Positions 10,722 to 20,098 of a stretch of 64,000 nucleotides of DNA are shown here, one piece after another. The DNA is taken from assembly GCF_014466955.1 (NCBI RefSeq), contig NZ_AP023396.1:6696001-6760000 (forward strand), read 5' to 3'. The notes under the pieces are model-generated. The model did no database searches, was not told the DNA's origin, and saw only the letters and a list, made by a program, of their open reading frames with translations. The translations under genes were made by a program, and so were the position numbers. The DNA is from Nocardia wallacei (GTDB taxonomy: Bacteria > Actinomycetota > Actinomycetes > Mycobacteriales > Mycobacteriaceae). Positions within the stretch are counted from its first letter, which is position 1. Each line of letters begins with the position of its first letter.

Positions 10722-11372
10722 ATGGCCCGACTGACCCGCTCCGAGAGCCAGGCCCGCACCCGCGCCGATCTGCTCGCGACCGCGCGTGACCTGTTCCTGA
10801 CCGAGGGCTACGCGCGCACGAGTCTGGAGCGGGTCGCCGACGCGGCCGGGTATTCCAAGGGCGCGGTCTACTCCAACTTCCGCACCAAGTCCCAGCTCTG
10901 CCTCGACGTGCTCGCTGATATTCACGAACGGAAGTTCACCGAGATCAGCGCGCTGCTGGCCGACGAGGGCGATCTGGAGCAGCGGCTGGCGCGGTTTCAG
11001 GAATGGGCCGAGCGCACCCTGGGCGATGTCGGCTGGACCATGCTGGAATTCGAGTTCGCCATCGTCGCCCGCGAGGACCCGCAGTTGCAGGCCGCGCTGG
11101 TGTCGAACCTGGCGCTGGTGCGCGGCATGGTCGCCGCTCAGCTCGAGACGCTGGCCGACGCCTTCGGCGCGCGGCTGCCGATGTCCGCCGCGGATGCCGC
11201 CACGACCGTGCTGAGCATGGGCCTCGGGCTGGGCATCCAGCGGGCGATCGATCCGTCCCTGCCCGCCCGGCTGATCACCGACGCGGTGCGGACGCTGGTG
11301 CGGCCCGGGCCGCCCGTCACGCGGCGAAGCGCAGCGTCCACTCGCCGCGGTAGTGCAGCCGGGTCACGCTGA
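10722..11372 (+). CDS. TetR family transcriptional regulator
   Basis: 216-aa TetR repressor. The N-terminal HTH (SQARTRADLLATARDLFLTEGYARTSLERVADAAGYSKGAVYSNF) is canonical. The C-terminal ligand domain (LARFQEWAERTLGDVGWTMLEFEFAIVAREDPQLQ) is typical of the group seen near Rv3295 by position. It is divergent from the patatin/SDR operon, with a small palindrome between. The last ~18 codons overlap the end of the convergent histidine phosphatase gene. Confidence 0.88.
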   Translation: MARLTRSESQARTRADLLATARDLFLTEGYARTSLERVADAAGYSKGAVYSNFRTKSQLCLDVLADIHERKFTEISALLADEGDLEQRLARFQEWAERTLGDVGWTMLEFEFAIVAREDPQLQAALVSNLALVRGMVAAQLETLADAFGARLPMSAADAATTVLSMGLGLGIQRAIDPSLPARLITDAVRTLVRPGPPVTRRSAASTRRGSAAGSR

Positions 11373-11862
11373 GCGGCGGGATGTCCATGCGCCAGAACGA
11401 CTTCGGCGGGGCATCGAGCACGACGAGCAGGGCGGCGCGGATGACCGCGGGATGAGTCACGGCGACGGTCGGGGTGTCCTCGTGCGCGACAGCGGTCAGC
11501 CACTGCCGGGCCCGCTCGACCACATCGACGACGGCCTCGCCGCCGTGCCCGCGGAACTCCGGGTCGGTCAGCCAGGCGTGCAGCTCGTCCGGTGGCACCG
11601 AGGTCAGTTCCGCGCCGCGCCACGCGCCCGCGTCCAGATCGCGTAGCCGAGCGTCTTGTTCGCCCGCCAAATCCAGCAGCGCCGCCGTTTCGACCGCTCG
11701 GCGCTCGGGCGCGGTGCGGACCCGATCGGCCCGGAGACGGTCGCGGGCGGCGGCGGCGCGGCGACCGGCCTCGGTCAGTGGCTCGTCGGTCGGGAAACGC
11801 GCTCCGCGCAGCGCGTCGGTCATGGCGTGGCTGACCAGATCGACCCGCAGCACCTTCCGCAC
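11317..11862 (-). CDS. Histidine phosphatase family protein with altered RHG motif
   Basis: 181-aa protein of the phosphoglycerate mutase/histidine phosphatase superfamily. The catalytic block that is usually LVRHGxT reads LVSHAMT (residues 9-15): the nucleophilic His is kept but the preceding Arg is Ser and the Gly is Ala. The second block ERRAVETAALL and a late His in VAVTHPAVIRAAL are present. An S/A-H-A variant occurs in a known actinobacterial subgroup, so it may still be active; the substrate is unknown. It is convergent with the TetR gene and divergent from lhr. Confidence 0.75.
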   Translation of the reverse strand: MRKVLRVDLVSHAMTDALRGARFPTDEPLTEAGRRAAAARDRLRADRVRTAPERRAVETAALLDLAGEQDARLRDLDAGAWRGAELTSVPPDELHAWLTDPEFRGHGGEAVVDVVERARQWLTAVAHEDTPTVAVTHPAVIRAALLVVLDAPPKSFWRMDIPPLSVTRLHYRGEWTLRFAA

Positions 11863-11947
11863 GGAGGGCAGCGTACGGCGCTGCGCAAAACCGTGCCACG
11901 AGCCGGTGGCGGTTCACCTGTCGGTGCTCGGGTGCACACTGGGGCCC

Positions 11948-14900
11948 ATGGATCAGTTCTCCCGCCCCACCCAGGAGTGGTTCGGCGGCGCCTTCCCGGC
12001 GCCGACGGCCGCTCAGCTGGGCGCGTGGCAGGCCATTTCGGCCGGGGAACACACACTGGTCGTCGCGCCGACCGGCTCGGGCAAGACGCTGTCGGCGTTC
12101 CTGTGGGCGATCGACAGGCTGGCCGCGCGGGAGCCGTCGGACACCGCGCGCAAGACGTCGGTGCTCTACATCTCGCCGCTGAAGGCGCTCGCCGTCGATG
12201 TCGAGCGCAATCTGAGGGCCCCGCTGGTGGGCGTCACGCAGACCGCGAAACGGCTCGGCCTGCCCGCTCCGGAGATCAGCGTGGGCGTGCGCTCGGGCGA
12301 CACCACGGCGGCGGCCCGGCGCACGTTGCAGCGCACCCCGCCCGACATCCTGATCACCACTCCCGAATCCCTGTTCCTCATGCTCACCTCGGCGGCCCGC
12401 GAGACCTTGAGCGAGGTGCACACCGTGATCGTCGACGAGGTGCACGCCATCGCGGGCTCCAAACGCGGCGCGCATCTGGCCCTGTCGCTGGCCCGGCTGG
12501 ATCTGCTCACCGAGCGGCCCGCCCAGCGCATCGGGCTGTCGGCGACGGTCCGGCCGCCCGCGGAGGTGGGCCGGTTCCTGGTGGGTTCCGCGCCGATCAC
12601 GATCGTGTCGCCCCCGGCTCCGAAGACGTTCGACCTGTCGGTGCGGGTGCCCGTGGCCGATATGACGGAGCCGGACCAGACCGCCGAGTCGGACAATCCG
12701 GGCTCGATCTGGCCGCACGTCGATTCGGCGATCGTGGATCTCGTGCTGGCGCACCGCTCGTCGATCGTGTTCGCCAATTCTCGGCGGCTGTCCGAGCGGC
12801 TCACGGCCCGGCTGAACGAGGCGTACGCCGAACGGCTCGGCGAGCCCGTCGCGTCGGAGCACGCCCCGCCCGCCCAGCTGGGCCCGTCCACCGAGGTGAC
12901 GCACGGTGGTTCGGCGTTGCTGGCGCGCGCCCATCACGGATCGGTGAGCAAGGAGCAGCGCGCGCTCATCGAGGACGATCTGAAGAGCGGTCGGCTGCGG
13001 TGCGTGGTCGCCACCAGCAGCCTGGAACTCGGGATCGATATGGGCGCGGTGGACCTGGTGGTCCAGGTGGAGGCACCCCCGTCGGTGGCGAGCGGGCTGC
13101 AGCGGGTCGGGCGGGCCGGGCATCAGGTCGGCGAGGTGTCGCGCGGCGTGATCTTCCCGAAGCACCGCACCGACGTCGTCCACTGCGCCGTGGCGTCGAT
13201 GCGGATGTCGGCCGGGCAGATCGAGGAGCTGCGGATGCCCGCCCACCCACTGGACATCCTGGCCCAGCAGACGGTCGCGGCCTGCGCGCTGGAGCCGATC
13301 GACGCCGACACCTGGTTCGAAACCGTCCGGGGCACCGGCAGTTACGCGTCGCTGCCGCGGTCGGCCTACGAGTCGGTACTGGATCTGCTGTCGGGCCGCT
13401 ACCCCTCCGACGAGTTCGCCGAGCTGCGCCCGCGCGTGGTGTGGGATCGCGACTCCGGCACGGTCACCGGCCGCCCCGGCGCGCAGCGACTCGCGGTCAC
13501 CTCCGGCGGCGCGATCCCCGACCGCGGCCTGTTCCCGGTCTTCATGGTCGGCGAACGTGCCTCGCGCGTAGGCGAACTCGACGAGGAGATGGTCTACGAG
13601 TCCCGCGTCGGCGACGTGTTCGCCCTGGGCGCGACGAGCTGGCGCATCGAGGAGATCACCCACGACCGCGTCCTGGTCTCCCCCGCCTTCGGTCTACCCG
13701 GCCGCCTCCCGTTCTGGCACGGCGATTCCCTCGGCCGCCCCGCCGAACTGGGCGCAGCCCTGGGCGAATTCATCCGCAAGGCGAGCCAAGCGGTCGACCG
13801 CGCCCCCACCACCCAACTGAACGCACTACTCCACCCGGCACCTCGGCCACCCGCCGCCCTCTACACCGACGACAGTCAAGCCACCGCCCCGGCCAACACA
13901 CCGGAACCGAAGCACACCACAGCACCCCGCAACGCCACGACCACCCCAAATGCCACAGCACCCCACAGCACCACCGAACCTCCGAAAGCCGCACAGCCCC
14001 CTGGCGCTACAGAACCACCCAACTCCGCGAAGACCCCCACCGCCGAGGAATCACCCGACGCCGCAGCGACCCACAGCACCACGGAACATCCGAAAGCCGC
14101 ACAGCCCTCCGGTGCTACAGAACCTCCCGATGCCGCGGAGACCTCCGCTGCCGAGGAACCTTCGGGTGGGGATGTCGCGGAGTCCGTAGGGCGGGGCACC
14201 CGGGCGCATCCGCGTACCGGCGGGTCCGCGGCGAAGGCACGGGTTGCCGGTGAGTCCGGTCGTGCGCGACCACCGGTCCTCGCGAGGGCGGCTGCCGAGC
14301 TGAATGATCTCGAGCAGGTGGTGCATGCCGCCGGGCTGGATGAGTTCGCGACGGCGAATCTGGTGTCGCTGCTGGCGGATCAGCGGCAGGCCACGGGGCA
14401 TCTGCCGACCGATCGTTTGCTGCTGGTGGAGCGTTTCCGCGACGAGCTCGGCGACTGGCGGCTGATCCTGCACTCGCCGTACGGGCTGCCGGTGCACGCC
14501 CCGTGGGCGCTGGCGGTGGGCTCGCGGCTGCGCGAACGGTTCGGGGTGGACGCCGCGCCCACGGCCTCCGACGACGGCGTCGTGGTCCGACTGCCCGACA
14601 CCACCGACGACCCGCCCGGCGCCGAGCTGTTCGTGTTCGAGCCGGACGAGATCGATGAACTGGTGACCGAGCAGGTCGGCGCCTCGGCGCTGTTCGCGTC
14701 CCGCTTTCGGGAGTGCGCGGCGCGGGCACTGCTGCTGCCGCGCCGCGATCCGGGCCGCCGCGCCCCGCTGTGGCAGCAGCGACAGCGCTCCGCCCAATTG
14801 CTCGATGTGGCACGCAAATTCCCCGATTTCCCGATCCTGCTGGAGACGGCGCGCGAATGCCTGCAGGACGTCTACGACCTGGCGGCGCTGCGGGAGCTGC

Positions 14901-17491
14901 TGGCCGGAGTGGCCCGGCGCAAGCTGCGGCTGGTGGAGGTGGAGACCGCCGCGCCGTCACCGTTCGCCAACGCGCTGCTGTTCGACTACATCGGCCAGTT
15001 CATGTACGAGGGCGACAGCCCGCTGGCCGAACGCCGCGCCGCCGCCCTGTCGCTGGATTCCGCCCTGCTGGCCGAGCTGCTGGGCCGGGTCGAACTGCGC
15101 GAGCTGCTGGACGCGGCGGTACTCGAACAGACCGAGCGGGAACTACAGCGGCTGACGCCCGAGCGGCAGGCCCGCGACGCCGAGGGCCTCGCCGATCTAC
15201 TGCGCCTGCTCGGCCCGCTCACGGCCGAGGAGGCCGCGCAGCGATGCCTGGACGATCCGCGACCATGGTTCGAGGAGCTGGCGAGAACCCGTCGCGCGCT
15301 GGCGGTCTCGTTCGCCGGGGCGAGCTGGTGGGCGGTGGTGGAGGACGCGTCCCGGCTGCGCGACGCGCTGGGCGTGCCACTGCCGATCGGTACGCCCGCC
15401 GCCTTCATCGAACCCGTCGCCGATCCGCTGGGCGATCTGGTCGGCCGCTACGCCCGCACGCACGGCCCGTTCACCCTGGACGCGGTCGCCCGCCGCTTCG
15501 GGATCGGCCCCGCGGTCGCCGCCACCGCGCTGCATCGACTCGCCGGCGAGAAACGCGTCGTGGAAGGCGAATTCACGCCGGGCTCGGCGGGCACCGAATG
15601 GTGCGACAGCCAGGTACTGCGGAGACTGCGCCGACGGTCGCTGGCCGCCGCCCGCAAGGAGGTGGAACCGGTCGCGACGGCGGCGTTCGCCCGCTTCCTG
15701 CCCGCCTGGCAACACGTCGGCACCGGCGAACTGCGCGGTGTGGACGGGGTCGCCACGGTGGTGGAACAGCTTGCGGGAGTACCCATTCCGGCATCCGCCT
15801 GGGAATCGCTGATCCTCCCGTCCCGAGTCCGCGACTACTCCCCCGCCATGCTCGACGAACTACTCGCCACCGGCGAGGTCATCTGGTCCGGCCACGGCTC
15901 GATCACCGCCAAGGACGGCTGGATCGCCCTACATCCCGCCGACCAAGCGAACCTCACCCTCCCACCCCCCGACGACATCGACTTCACCGAAACCCAGCTG
16001 CAACTGCTCCTCACCCTGGGCGCCACGATCATCCCCGAATCCCCCGCCTCGGGCCCTGAAACACCAGCTCACACCACACCTTCCCGCAGTAGCCCCCGCC
16101 CGGCGACCAGCCCGCCTCGAACCAGGACCCGTCCGGCACCAGGCGCGGACCCCACAGCACCCCGCGACAATGGGCCGTCCACCGCCTCGAACAGCTGGGC
16201 CGCCCCACAGCCAGCCACGCCACAGAGCGACACCGCCCCGCCGAACGACACTGAGGCACCGGCCAATTCAGCAGCAGGCACCGCATCCAGCCACATTCAA
16301 GGCACATCGCAGAGCGACACCACCCCGCCGAATGACGCTGAGGCACCGGCCAATTCAGCAGCGGGCGCGGCATCCAGCCGCATTCGAAGCACATCACAGA
16401 ACGACACCGCCCCGCCGAATGACACTGAGGCACCGGCCAATTCAGCAGCGGGCGCGGCATCCAGCCACACTCGAAGCACATCACAGAACGACACCGCCCC
16501 GCCGAACAACACTGAGGCACCGGCGGATTCGACGGTGGGGGTGACCTCCGGGCGTGTTCAGGTGGTGCCGGGTGCGGGTGGGGCTTACTTCTTCCGGCAG
16601 CTTTCCGATGCCACCGGGCTGCTCGATGATGCCGCGGTGGTGGCGGCGCTGTGGGAACTGGTGTGGGCCGGTTATGTCGCCGGAGATACCTTTACGCCGG
16701 TGCGGGCCATGCTGTCGGGAACCACCCGCAGTACCACGGCACACCGCGCACCGCGTCGCACCCCGCGCGGGCGGGTGTATCTGCCCCGGGCGACCATGCC
16801 GACGCGGACCGGGCCGCCGAGTGCGGCCGGGCGCTGGTCACTGCTTCCGGAACGTGCCTCGGACAACACGATTCGCGCTCACGCCACCGCCGATGTGTTG
16901 CTGGAGCGATACGGTGTGCTCACCCGCGGGTCGGTACAGGGCGAGGGCGTTCCGGGCGGTTTCGCCCTGTTGTACCGCGTGCTCACCGAATTCGAGGACC
17001 GCGGCCGCTGCCGTCGCGGTTACTTCGTGGATTCGCTGGGCGGCGCGCAGTTCTCCACCACCGACGTCGTCGACCGGCTGCGAACGTTCGACACCGAGCG
17101 CCCGCGGCGCGACGAGGGCACGACGCTGGCGCTGGCGGCCTGCGATCCGGCCAACCCCTACGGCGCGGCGCTACCGTGGCCGAAGGGCCCGGAAGGCGGT
17201 GGCCACCGACCGGGCCGCAAGGCCGGTGCCCTGGTGGTGCTCGCCGACGGCGAACTCGCCCTGTACCTCGAGCGCGGCGGCAAGACCCTGCTCACCTTCA
17301 CCGAGGACCCGCGGATTCGCGCGCGGTCCGCCGCCGCCCTCGCCGCGCTCGTCCACGACCGCCGGGTCGACTCGCTGGTGATCGACCGGGTGGACGGGGA
17401 ATCCGTGCACGGGAACACCTTCGCCACCTTCCTCACGGAGGCGGGTTTCGCCGCGACGCCCCGCGGTTTCCGATTGCGCGGCAAGCCGTGA
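11948..17491 (+). CDS. lhr: Lhr-type ATP-dependent DNA helicase with two expanded linkers
   Basis: Superfamily 2 large helicase-related protein, 1847 aa (M. tuberculosis Lhr is about 1500). It is a 3'-5' ATP-dependent translocase in DNA repair. Walker A APTGSGKT at residues 40-47, DEVH at about 163-166, SAT in GLSATVRP, and motif VI in LQRVGRAGHQVG; then the winged-helix and Lhr C-terminal domains. The excess length is two Pro/Thr/Ala-rich repeat linkers at about residues 635-770 and 1365-1530, each between folded domains. The ATG gives MDQFSRPTQEWF; the frame is open further upstream but without family similarity. It is followed by nei2, as in M. tuberculosis (Rv3296-Rv3297). Confidence 0.95.
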   Translation: MDQFSRPTQEWFGGAFPAPTAAQLGAWQAISAGEHTLVVAPTGSGKTLSAFLWAIDRLAAREPSDTARKTSVLYISPLKALAVDVERNLRAPLVGVTQTAKRLGLPAPEISVGVRSGDTTAAARRTLQRTPPDILITTPESLFLMLTSAARETLSEVHTVIVDEVHAIAGSKRGAHLALSLARLDLLTERPAQRIGLSATVRPPAEVGRFLVGSAPITIVSPPAPKTFDLSVRVPVADMTEPDQTAESDNPGSIWPHVDSAIVDLVLAHRSSIVFANSRRLSERLTARLNEAYAERLGEPVASEHAPPAQLGPSTEVTHGGSALLARAHHGSVSKEQRALIEDDLKSGRLRCVVATSSLELGIDMGAVDLVVQVEAPPSVASGLQRVGRAGHQVGEVSRGVIFPKHRTDVVHCAVASMRMSAGQIEELRMPAHPLDILAQQTVAACALEPIDADTWFETVRGTGSYASLPRSAYESVLDLLSGRYPSDEFAELRPRVVWDRDSGTVTGRPGAQRLAVTSGGAIPDRGLFPVFMVGERASRVGELDEEMVYESRVGDVFALGATSWRIEEITHDRVLVSPAFGLPGRLPFWHGDSLGRPAELGAALGEFIRKASQAVDRAPTTQLNALLHPAPRPPAALYTDDSQATAPANTPEPKHTTAPRNATTTPNATAPHSTTEPPKAAQPPGATEPPNSAKTPTAEESPDAAATHSTTEHPKAAQPSGATEPPDAAETSAAEEPSGGDVAESVGRGTRAHPRTGGSAAKARVAGESGRARPPVLARAAAELNDLEQVVHAAGLDEFATANLVSLLADQRQATGHLPTDRLLLVERFRDELGDWRLILHSPYGLPVHAPWALAVGSRLRERFGVDAAPTASDDGVVVRLPDTTDDPPGAELFVFEPDEIDELVTEQVGASALFASRFRECAARALLLPRRDPGRRAPLWQQRQRSAQLLDVARKFPDFPILLETARECLQDVYDLAALRELLAGVARRKLRLVEVETAAPSPFANALLFDYIGQFMYEGDSPLAERRAAALSLDSALLAELLGRVELRELLDAAVLEQTERELQRLTPERQARDAEGLADLLRLLGPLTAEEAAQRCLDDPRPWFEELARTRRALAVSFAGASWWAVVEDASRLRDALGVPLPIGTPAAFIEPVADPLGDLVGRYARTHGPFTLDAVARRFGIGPAVAATALHRLAGEKRVVEGEFTPGSAGTEWCDSQVLRRLRRRSLAAARKEVEPVATAAFARFLPAWQHVGTGELRGVDGVATVVEQLAGVPIPASAWESLILPSRVRDYSPAMLDELLATGEVIWSGHGSITAKDGWIALHPADQANLTLPPPDDIDFTETQLQLLLTLGATIIPESPASGPETPAHTTPSRSSPRPATSPPRTRTRPAPGADPTAPRDNGPSTASNSWAAPQPATPQSDTAPPNDTEAPANSAAGTASSHIQGTSQSDTTPPNDAEAPANSAAGAASSRIRSTSQNDTAPPNDTEAPANSAAGAASSHTRSTSQNDTAPPNNTEAPADSTVGVTSGRVQVVPGAGGAYFFRQLSDATGLLDDAAVVAALWELVWAGYVAGDTFTPVRAMLSGTTRSTTAHRAPRRTPRGRVYLPRATMPTRTGPPSAAGRWSLLPERASDNTIRAHATADVLLERYGVLTRGSVQGEGVPGGFALLYRVLTEFEDRGRCRRGYFVDSLGGAQFSTTDVVDRLRTFDTERPRRDEGTTLALAACDPANPYGAALPWPKGPEGGGHRPGRKAGALVVLADGELALYLERGGKTLLTFTEDPRIRARSAAALAALVHDRRVDSLVIDRVDGESVHGNTFATFLTEAGFAATPRGFRLRGKP
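13964..14170 (+). repeat. Two-copy 108-bp in-frame repeat in the first Lhr linker
   Basis: Copies begin at 13964 and 14072, both reading HSTTE-PKAAQP-GATEPP in frame, a 36-residue unit rich in Pro, Ala and Thr. It is an internal tandem duplication of a linker with no predicted fold. Confidence 0.8.
16223..16540 (+). repeat. 87-bp in-frame tandem repeat in the second Lhr linker
   Basis: Units start at 16223, 16310 and 16397, with a fourth partial unit from 16484. Each 29-residue unit begins Q(S/N)DT-PPN and continues EAPANSAAG. Period and frame are exact, so slippage or recombination can change length without breaking the gene. Confidence 0.9.
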
Positions 17492-17575
17492 GCGGCCCCC
17501 GTCGCCGGTCGCCGCGCACGAATCCCGTAAACCCTTGGCGGACAGCGTCTTTCAGCTCTCGACAGCGAGGCCCGA

Positions 17576-18339
17576 ATGCCCGAGGGTGACACCGTCTATC
17601 TCGCCGCGGCCCGCCTGCGACGAGCGCTTGCTGGAAAGGTGCTGACGCGCACGGACTTCCGTGTTCCGCGCTTTGCCACGCTCGATCTGCGCGGGCAGCG
17701 GGTCGAGGAGGTCGGCAGTTACGGCAAGCACCTGTTCGTCCGGACGCCGACCGCGAGCATCCACACCCACCTGAAAATGGAGGGCGTGTGGCGGGTCTAC
17801 CGGCCCGGCCAGCGCTGGACCAAACCGGGCTTCACGGCACGGCTGGTGCTGGCCACCGCCGACGCGGAGGCCGTCGGATTCTCCCTCGGACTGGTCGAGG
17901 TGCTCACCCGCGCCGACGAGCACACCGTCGTCGACCATCTCGGCCCGGACCTGCTGGGACCGAATTGGGATGCGGGCGAGGCGGTCCGGCGATTGGCCCG
18001 GCATCCGGACCAGCCGATCGGCCTCGCCCTGCTCGACCAGCGCAATCTCGCCGGAATCGGCAACATCTACCGCAGCGAGATCTGCTTCCTGCGCCGCGTC
18101 CACCCGGCCACCCCGGTCGCCGCCGTCGATGACCTCCCGGCCTGGTGGCCGAGGCCCACCGTGTGCTCACCGAGGCCGCCCACCATCCGCCCTGGCGCGC
18201 GCTGGCCTACGGGCGGCAACGGCAACCGTGCCGACGCTGCGGCACCGGCCTGGTCGTCCACCTGCTCGGCGACGACATCGCCACCCGCTCCGAGCGCGGC
18301 ATCTATTTCTGCCCGCGCTGCCAGCCCGCACCCGGCTAG
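17576..18339 (+). pseudogene. nei2: Endonuclease VIII (Nei2-like) DNA glycosylase, frameshifted
   Basis: Fpg/Nei-family glycosylase for oxidised pyrimidines. The N-terminus MPEGDTVYLAAARL supplies the catalytic Pro/Glu, and the H2TH region DQRNLAGIGNIYRSEI is present. Near 18139 (DLP) the frame breaks. The C-terminal part, AEAHRVLTEAA and the zinc finger CRRCG...YFCPRC, continues in the -1 frame to the stop at 18339. Adding one base in the CCCGGCC run at 18136-18142 restores DLPGLVAEAHRVL. It is either a real single-base deletion, which removes the zinc finger, or a sequencing error. In the unshifted frame the ORF runs on to 18718 with nonsense sequence. Confidence 0.85.
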
Positions 18340-18467
18340 CCCGCGCACCGGTCGCGACGGCACGCACTGTCGCCGGGCCGAAACTATTGCCACTCGATTG
18401 CTAACATTTCAACGACCACGTCCGACACTCTCATCGACCCGAGGACCCACATCCAGGAGAGAGGCGG

Positions 18468-18644
18468 ATGGCAGCGACCCTGGCCCGGCGCCGCATCGCC
18501 GGCATCGCCACCCAACTGCTCGTCGCCACGATCGCGACGGTGGTGACCATCCTGTTCTCCTGCCTGCTCCTGCAGCATCACTCGCACAGCGGGGTCTCGC
18601 GGCCGACCGACCAGCCACCCGCCACCGTCACATCGCCGCACTGA
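18468..18644 (+). CDS. Small single-pass membrane protein
   Basis: 58-aa ORF with a good SD (AGGAGAGAGG) ahead of the ATG. Residues about 10-36 (IAGIATQLLVATIATVVTILFSCLLL) form one hydrophobic segment, followed by a His/Pro-rich tail. No recognised family. It lies between nei2 and the HpnE-like gene. Confidence 0.55.
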   Translation: MAATLARRRIAGIATQLLVATIATVVTILFSCLLLQHHSHSGVSRPTDQPPATVTSPH

Positions 18645-18692
18645 CCGATCACACCGCGAAATCCGCGAAATACTTGACCCCACACCGCGTCC

Positions 18693-18721
18693 CACTTAAC
18701 TTACGATTTGTTAGTTAAGTG
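18693..18721. promoter_or_regulatory. Inverted repeat upstream of the HpnE-like/tetR operon
   Basis: Arms CACTTAACT (18693-18701) and AGTTAAGTG (18713-18721) separated by 11 nt, in an AT-rich island. It ends next to the AGGAGG SD of the following gene. A TetR-type operator is likely because the operon's second gene encodes a TetR protein. Confidence 0.6.
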
Positions 18722-18733
18722 AGGAGGCCCACC

Positions 18734-20098
18734 ATGGGCGAGGACCGGCGTCGCTACGTCGTCATCGGAGGCGGCCTGGCCGGGCTCGCCGCCGCGGTCT
18801 GGCTGGCCGAGGCCGGCAAACAGGTCACCCTGCTGGAGCGCCGCCGCCGTTTGGGCGGTCGCACGCAGGCCATGCGCGCCGAGCAGGTGGACGACACCCC
18901 GGACAATGGGCAGCACGTCATCGCCAGCGGTTATGTCCACCTGTTCCGCTACCTCGAAACCATCGGCACCCGCCGGTTCGTCGCCTTCCCGCAGCGAGCG
19001 ACGCTGCGCTGGCCGGACGGCCGCAAGGCCGACCTGGTGACCACCGGCGCCGGTGCGCTCCAGACACTGTTCGGCGCGCATCCGAGCGCGAGCCCGCTGG
19101 ACCGGCTCCGGGCCGCGCGCGCCACCCTGCGGTTGGGGTGGCAATGCCTGCACCAGCCCGCCGACCTGGCCGATCTCACCACCGAACAGTGGTTCCGGCG
19201 CGTCGGCATGCCCGCCACCGCCCGCGAGGCCATCTGGGACTGGCTGGCACTGGGTATCGCGGCCGAACCGGTGCAGCGCGAATCGGCGAAGGTCTTCGCC
19301 GACGTGATGGCGACCGGACTGCGCCTCGCTCTGGCCAACCGGATCCCCGTGACCATCGGCTACCCGACGGTCGATCTGGACACGCTCTACATCACCGGCG
19401 CGCTCGAACTGTTCGAGCGGCACGGCGTGGAGGTGCGCTACCGCGCGGTGGCGCGCCGGATCCACCTTCGAGACAGGGAGGTCACCGGGGTGTTGCTGGC
19501 CGACGGCAGGGTCGTCGAGGCCGACGCGGTGGTCTGTGCCGTACCCAACTCCAATATCGGCGGCTTGCTCGACGAACTCCCCGAACATGCCGAAATCTAT
19601 TCCGCCGCGGACAAATTGGGTTGCACGCCGATCGTCAGCACCAACCTCTACCTGGACCGCGCGCTGGGCACGCAGACCGAGTTCGAGGCGCTCATCGGCG
19701 GGACCGGAGTCATCGACGAGGTGTTCGACCGGCAACGTATGCACGGCCGCGACACCGGCGCCGGGTGGCTGTACTGCCTGACCACCAGCGGGGCCTACGA
19801 GCAGATCCACAAGAGCAACGAGGAGATCGTCGCCGAGCAGTTGGCGCTGCTTCGGCGCTACTACCCCGCCGCTTCGGCCGCGAAAGTCGTTGCGGCCCAA
19901 GCGGTGAAGATGCCAAAGGCCACCTTCTCGCAGGTGCTGGGCACGCACGGGCTGCGGCCGCCGCAGCGGACCTCGGTGCCGTCGCTGGTGCTGGCGGGCG
20001 ACTGGACCGCCACCGACTGGTCGGCCACGATGGAGAGTGCCGTACAGAGCGCGGCGAAAGCGGTGGACCTGCTGCTCGAGCTACCGTCGCAGACGTGA
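18734..20098 (+). CDS. FAD-dependent hydroxysqualene dehydroxylase-like (HpnE-like) oxidoreductase
   Basis: 454-aa flavin amine oxidase/phytoene desaturase-like enzyme. The N-terminal dinucleotide fold is VVIGGGLAGLAAAVWLAEAG followed by LLERRRRLGGRTQA. The DNGQHVIASGYVHLFRYL block resembles HpnE, which reduces hydroxysqualene to squalene. A C-terminal FAD contact (LAGDWTATDWSATMESAVQSA) is present. The ATG at 18734 follows AGGAGG. It is translationally coupled to the TetR gene by a GTGA overlap, with an inverted-repeat operator just upstream. The HpnE-like function is inferred; carotenoid desaturase-like activity is an alternative. Confidence 0.72.
   Translation: MGEDRRRYVVIGGGLAGLAAAVWLAEAGKQVTLLERRRRLGGRTQAMRAEQVDDTPDNGQHVIASGYVHLFRYLETIGTRRFVAFPQRATLRWPDGRKADLVTTGAGALQTLFGAHPSASPLDRLRAARATLRLGWQCLHQPADLADLTTEQWFRRVGMPATAREAIWDWLALGIAAEPVQRESAKVFADVMATGLRLALANRIPVTIGYPTVDLDTLYITGALELFERHGVEVRYRAVARRIHLRDREVTGVLLADGRVVEADAVVCAVPNSNIGGLLDELPEHAEIYSAADKLGCTPIVSTNLYLDRALGTQTEFEALIGGTGVIDEVFDRQRMHGRDTGAGWLYCLTTSGAYEQIHKSNEEIVAEQLALLRRYYPAASAAKVVAAQAVKMPKATFSQVLGTHGLRPPQRTSVPSLVLAGDWTATDWSATMESAVQSAAKAVDLLLELPSQT

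Noticed and set aside
11474..11947. N-terminal extension of Lhr
   Set aside because: It is antisense to the histidine phosphatase gene and lacks helicase similarity.
11138..13663. 841-codon minus-strand ORF opposite lhr
   Set aside because: It is antisense to the conserved helicase domain, has low-complexity His/Arg/Gly sequence and no SD; a GC-rich shadow.
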